This document shows positions 62,274 through 64,000 of a DNA stretch of 64,000 nt, piece after piece; position 1 is the first letter of the stretch; each line of letters starts with the position of its first letter. The notes under the pieces are model-generated. The model was not told where the DNA came from. It saw only the letters and a list, made by a program, of their open reading frames with translations, and searched no databases. The stretch is from positions 88,576,152-88,640,151 of the forward strand of contig NC_083597.1 in NCBI RefSeq assembly GCF_020882245.1, given 5' to 3'. The translations under genes were made by a program, and so were the position numbers. This DNA is from Rhopalosiphum padi. Its lineage: Eukaryota > Arthropoda > Insecta > Hemiptera > Aphididae.

Positions 62274-64000
62274 TTATTTTGATGACGATGGCATGTAAAT
62301 TTCTTCTTTTGATGTTTTTGTATACTTTTGTGCTGAACCGATTTCATCAAGTAACCTAGTTTCTTTTAATAGAATATTATAAAACTCATTACAAGATAAG
62401 TTTTTAAAGTGTGTTTTTACGATTATAATTGATTTGATAGTTTCAACCAAAAATCGATTTTTTTCATCTGTCCACAACACATTAATGGTTGAAAAAATCC
62501 GTTCTACTGCAGCATTTGTACCAGGAATTGCCAAAGAATATTCTACGATTTTTGATATGTTAGTTGTATCAATGTTATGAGCTTTAGTGTATTCAAATAT
62601 TTCACACCACTTAACTTCTACTTTAGCGGAATTTTTTTGCCATTCATGAATTCGTGATTTAAAAATTTGTTCTACATGACTGAATTCATCAAATAAATTA
62701 TCTTCATCTAATTTTATGTTAGAATTATTTCGGTTGTTTTCCATAAGAAATTTAATACATTTTTGAACATTTTCCCAAGTAGGACAGTTTATTAGTTGGA
62801 CCCAATGAAATATTTTCAACTGGTCAAAGTGGCAACCCCATTTTTCTACGTAAGATAAAAAAGTATTATAAAATAGATCAGTACTTTTTTTGAATGAGCT
62901 TTCATTATACATATTATTGTTTTTTAAATCATTTAAAAGCGATAAAATATTTGTTGTAAGGAAGTTTAGATGTTTTCTATTTTTTATTTTTCCAACTAAA
63001 ATTTCTAATTCCTCTGCAACTTCACAGGCTGATATTTTATCTCCTTCTATTTTAGTTACAGTATCACAGACAACCTTTAATTGGCTTTGTAAAAAATGAA
63101 ACCACACTATAGACATAGGATCGTTAAAAAACGATTTTAATATTGTAGGACACTTTTCCTGTTTCTCGAAGTATGATTTTAAGCCCGGGTAAATATCAAT
63201 AATTCTTGTTATTGCAGGTAATAAGGATAACCAACGAGTTTTTACACTTCCAAGAATATTTTTATATTCAACATTTGCATATTCACAAAACTCTTTCAAA
63301 TGTTCAACTCGAACTGTATAGATATGAAAAAATTGAAAAATTTTGTTAACTATGATTTCTACATCAATAGGTAACACATCAGCACTTGATTGCATAGCGT
63401 TGTGCAAAATATGAGCAGCGCAACCTACTCCAAAAATATTCGTTTTTAAATTGTTATTTAAAATTGAAAAAACATTATTTGATCCTTTTCTTAAAACACC
63501 TCCAAAGTTAGTATTGCAATTATCTCCAGAAAATGCAACAATTTTATCTGACAACTTATGCTTTTTTAAACTTTCAATTATATAAGTTGATAAAATATTT
63601 GCTGTTTCTCCTTTTAAATTTGTTACTTCAAAAACTTTGATTTGTATTCCCGAATTTGGTTTGAAATAACGTATTAAAATTGGTACGATTTTTAGGTTCT
63701 TATGGTTAGAAGTATCTATCATAATTGTAGCAAAATTTATATTTTCTATTTCCTTATAAATTTGTTGCATGGCGAAAGGAGCTAACACATTTAAAACAAT
63801 CGATTCAGCCTTAGTTCTCGCACATGTAAATTTTTTATTATACATTTGTTTTAAAAGAGATGATGTGCAGTCCATTGATCGAAATGAGTGATTGTGTATC
63901 ACGGTATGAAATGCGAATATCCCTTCTTGTGCTGCAGTACGTCTACTTTCGTCAGTGGACCCACTCGGATCATTTTTTAAAAAAAAAGAAGTTACCTTTT
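62274..64000 (-). CDS. hAT-superfamily transposase-like protein (N-terminus off window)
   Basis: An uninterrupted minus-strand frame runs from the window edge to TAA at 62274-62276, giving 574 visible residues. The codon at 63900-63902 is GTG and the frame stays open upstream (SGSTDESRRTAAQEGIFAFH), so that is not a real start. Features of the RNase H-like hAT catalytic region are FATIMIDTSN (Asp about 95), VAFSGDNCNTN (Asp about 159), the insertion with FGVGCAAHILHNAM and KTRWLSLLP, and the C-terminal dimerisation segment SLAIPGTNAAVERIFSTINV (Glu about 498). Together these fit a DD...E triad. A BED zinc finger would be expected upstream. The intact frame suggests a recent or domesticated copy. 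No introns are seen in this part. It is convergent with the adhesion gene. Confidence 0.85.
   Translation of the reverse strand, partial: KVTSFFLKNDPSGSTDESRRTAAQEGIFAFHTVIHNHSFRSMDCTSSLLKQMYNKKFTCARTKAESIVLNVLAPFAMQQIYKEIENINFATIMIDTSNHKNLKIVPILIRYFKPNSGIQIKVFEVTNLKGETANILSTYIIESLKKHKLSDKIVAFSGDNCNTNFGGVLRKGSNNVFSILNNNLKTNIFGVGCAAHILHNAMQSSADVLPIDVEIIVNKIFQFFHIYTVRVEHLKEFCEYANVEYKNILGSVKTRWLSLLPAITRIIDIYPGLKSYFEKQEKCPTILKSFFNDPMSIVWFHFLQSQLKVVCDTVTKIEGDKISACEVAEELEILVGKIKNRKHLNFLTTNILSLLNDLKNNNMYNESSFKKSTDLFYNTFLSYVEKWGCHFDQLKIFHWVQLINCPTWENVQKCIKFLMENNRNNSNIKLDEDNLFDEFSHVEQIFKSRIHEWQKNSAKVEVKWCEIFEYTKAHNIDTTNISKIVEYSLAIPGTNAAVERIFSTINVLWTDEKNRFLVETIKSIIIVKTHFKNLSCNEFYNILLKETRLLDEIGSAQKYTKTSKEEIYMPSSSK

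Noticed and set aside
63900..63902. GTG as start of the transposase-like ORF
   Set aside because: The frame stays open to the window edge and upstream residues look like part of the same protein, so the true start lies beyond 64000.

Overview
The window is arthropod nuclear DNA, most likely from an aphid. The genome is very AT-rich, the introns are 2-12 kb with GT...AG ends, microsatellites and MITEs are common, and a BED/hAT-type transposase and a gattctgagcgg-type dispersed repeat are present. There are no bacterial genes, operons or CRISPR arrays. Base composition was judged by eye; no computation or database search was run. The species cannot be named from the sequence alone.

Positions 215-57927 (+) hold the 3' part of one large gene. 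Nine coding exons were found from splice sites, reading phase and protein similarity: 215-330, 11288-11495, 18454-18624, 21371-21499, 23225-23363, 34467-34615, 46376-46489, 49252-49296 and 57635-57927. Joined, they keep one open frame of 454 residues. This contains three immunoglobulin domains (each split over two exons), a threonine-rich stalk (exon 7), a 45-nt microexon and a basic segment ending in a hydrophobic C-terminus like a GPI-anchor signal. The architecture and motifs place it in the Dpr-interacting protein (DIP)/lachesin/IgLON cell-adhesion family, nearest to DIP-gamma-type members as I recall them. The exon(s) for the signal peptide lie upstream of the window.

The introns hold mobile-element debris: a pogo/Tigger-like MITE at 8229-8607 with TA duplication, a hAT-type MITE at 34172-34334 with a perfect 8-bp target duplication, two truncated relatives of it, a decayed BED zinc-finger fragment at about 43610-43866 (-), and several copies of an AT-rich dispersed repeat. 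A strikingly GC/CpG-rich block (about 28450-29850) sits in intron 5. Smaller GC-raised patches (about 2180-2920, 8640-9120, 39590-40010, 45400-46300, 53880-54560) may be regulatory.

Downstream, 57928-62077 is 3' UTR plus AT-rich intergenic DNA. At 62274-64000 (-) a long intact ORF, open at the window edge, encodes a hAT-superfamily transposase-like protein convergent with the adhesion gene. A possible element terminus lies at 62078. No convincing novel multi-gene system was seen; the most useful leads are the cassette-like stalk exons, the intronic CpG-rich block, the hAT copy and the dispersed repeat family.
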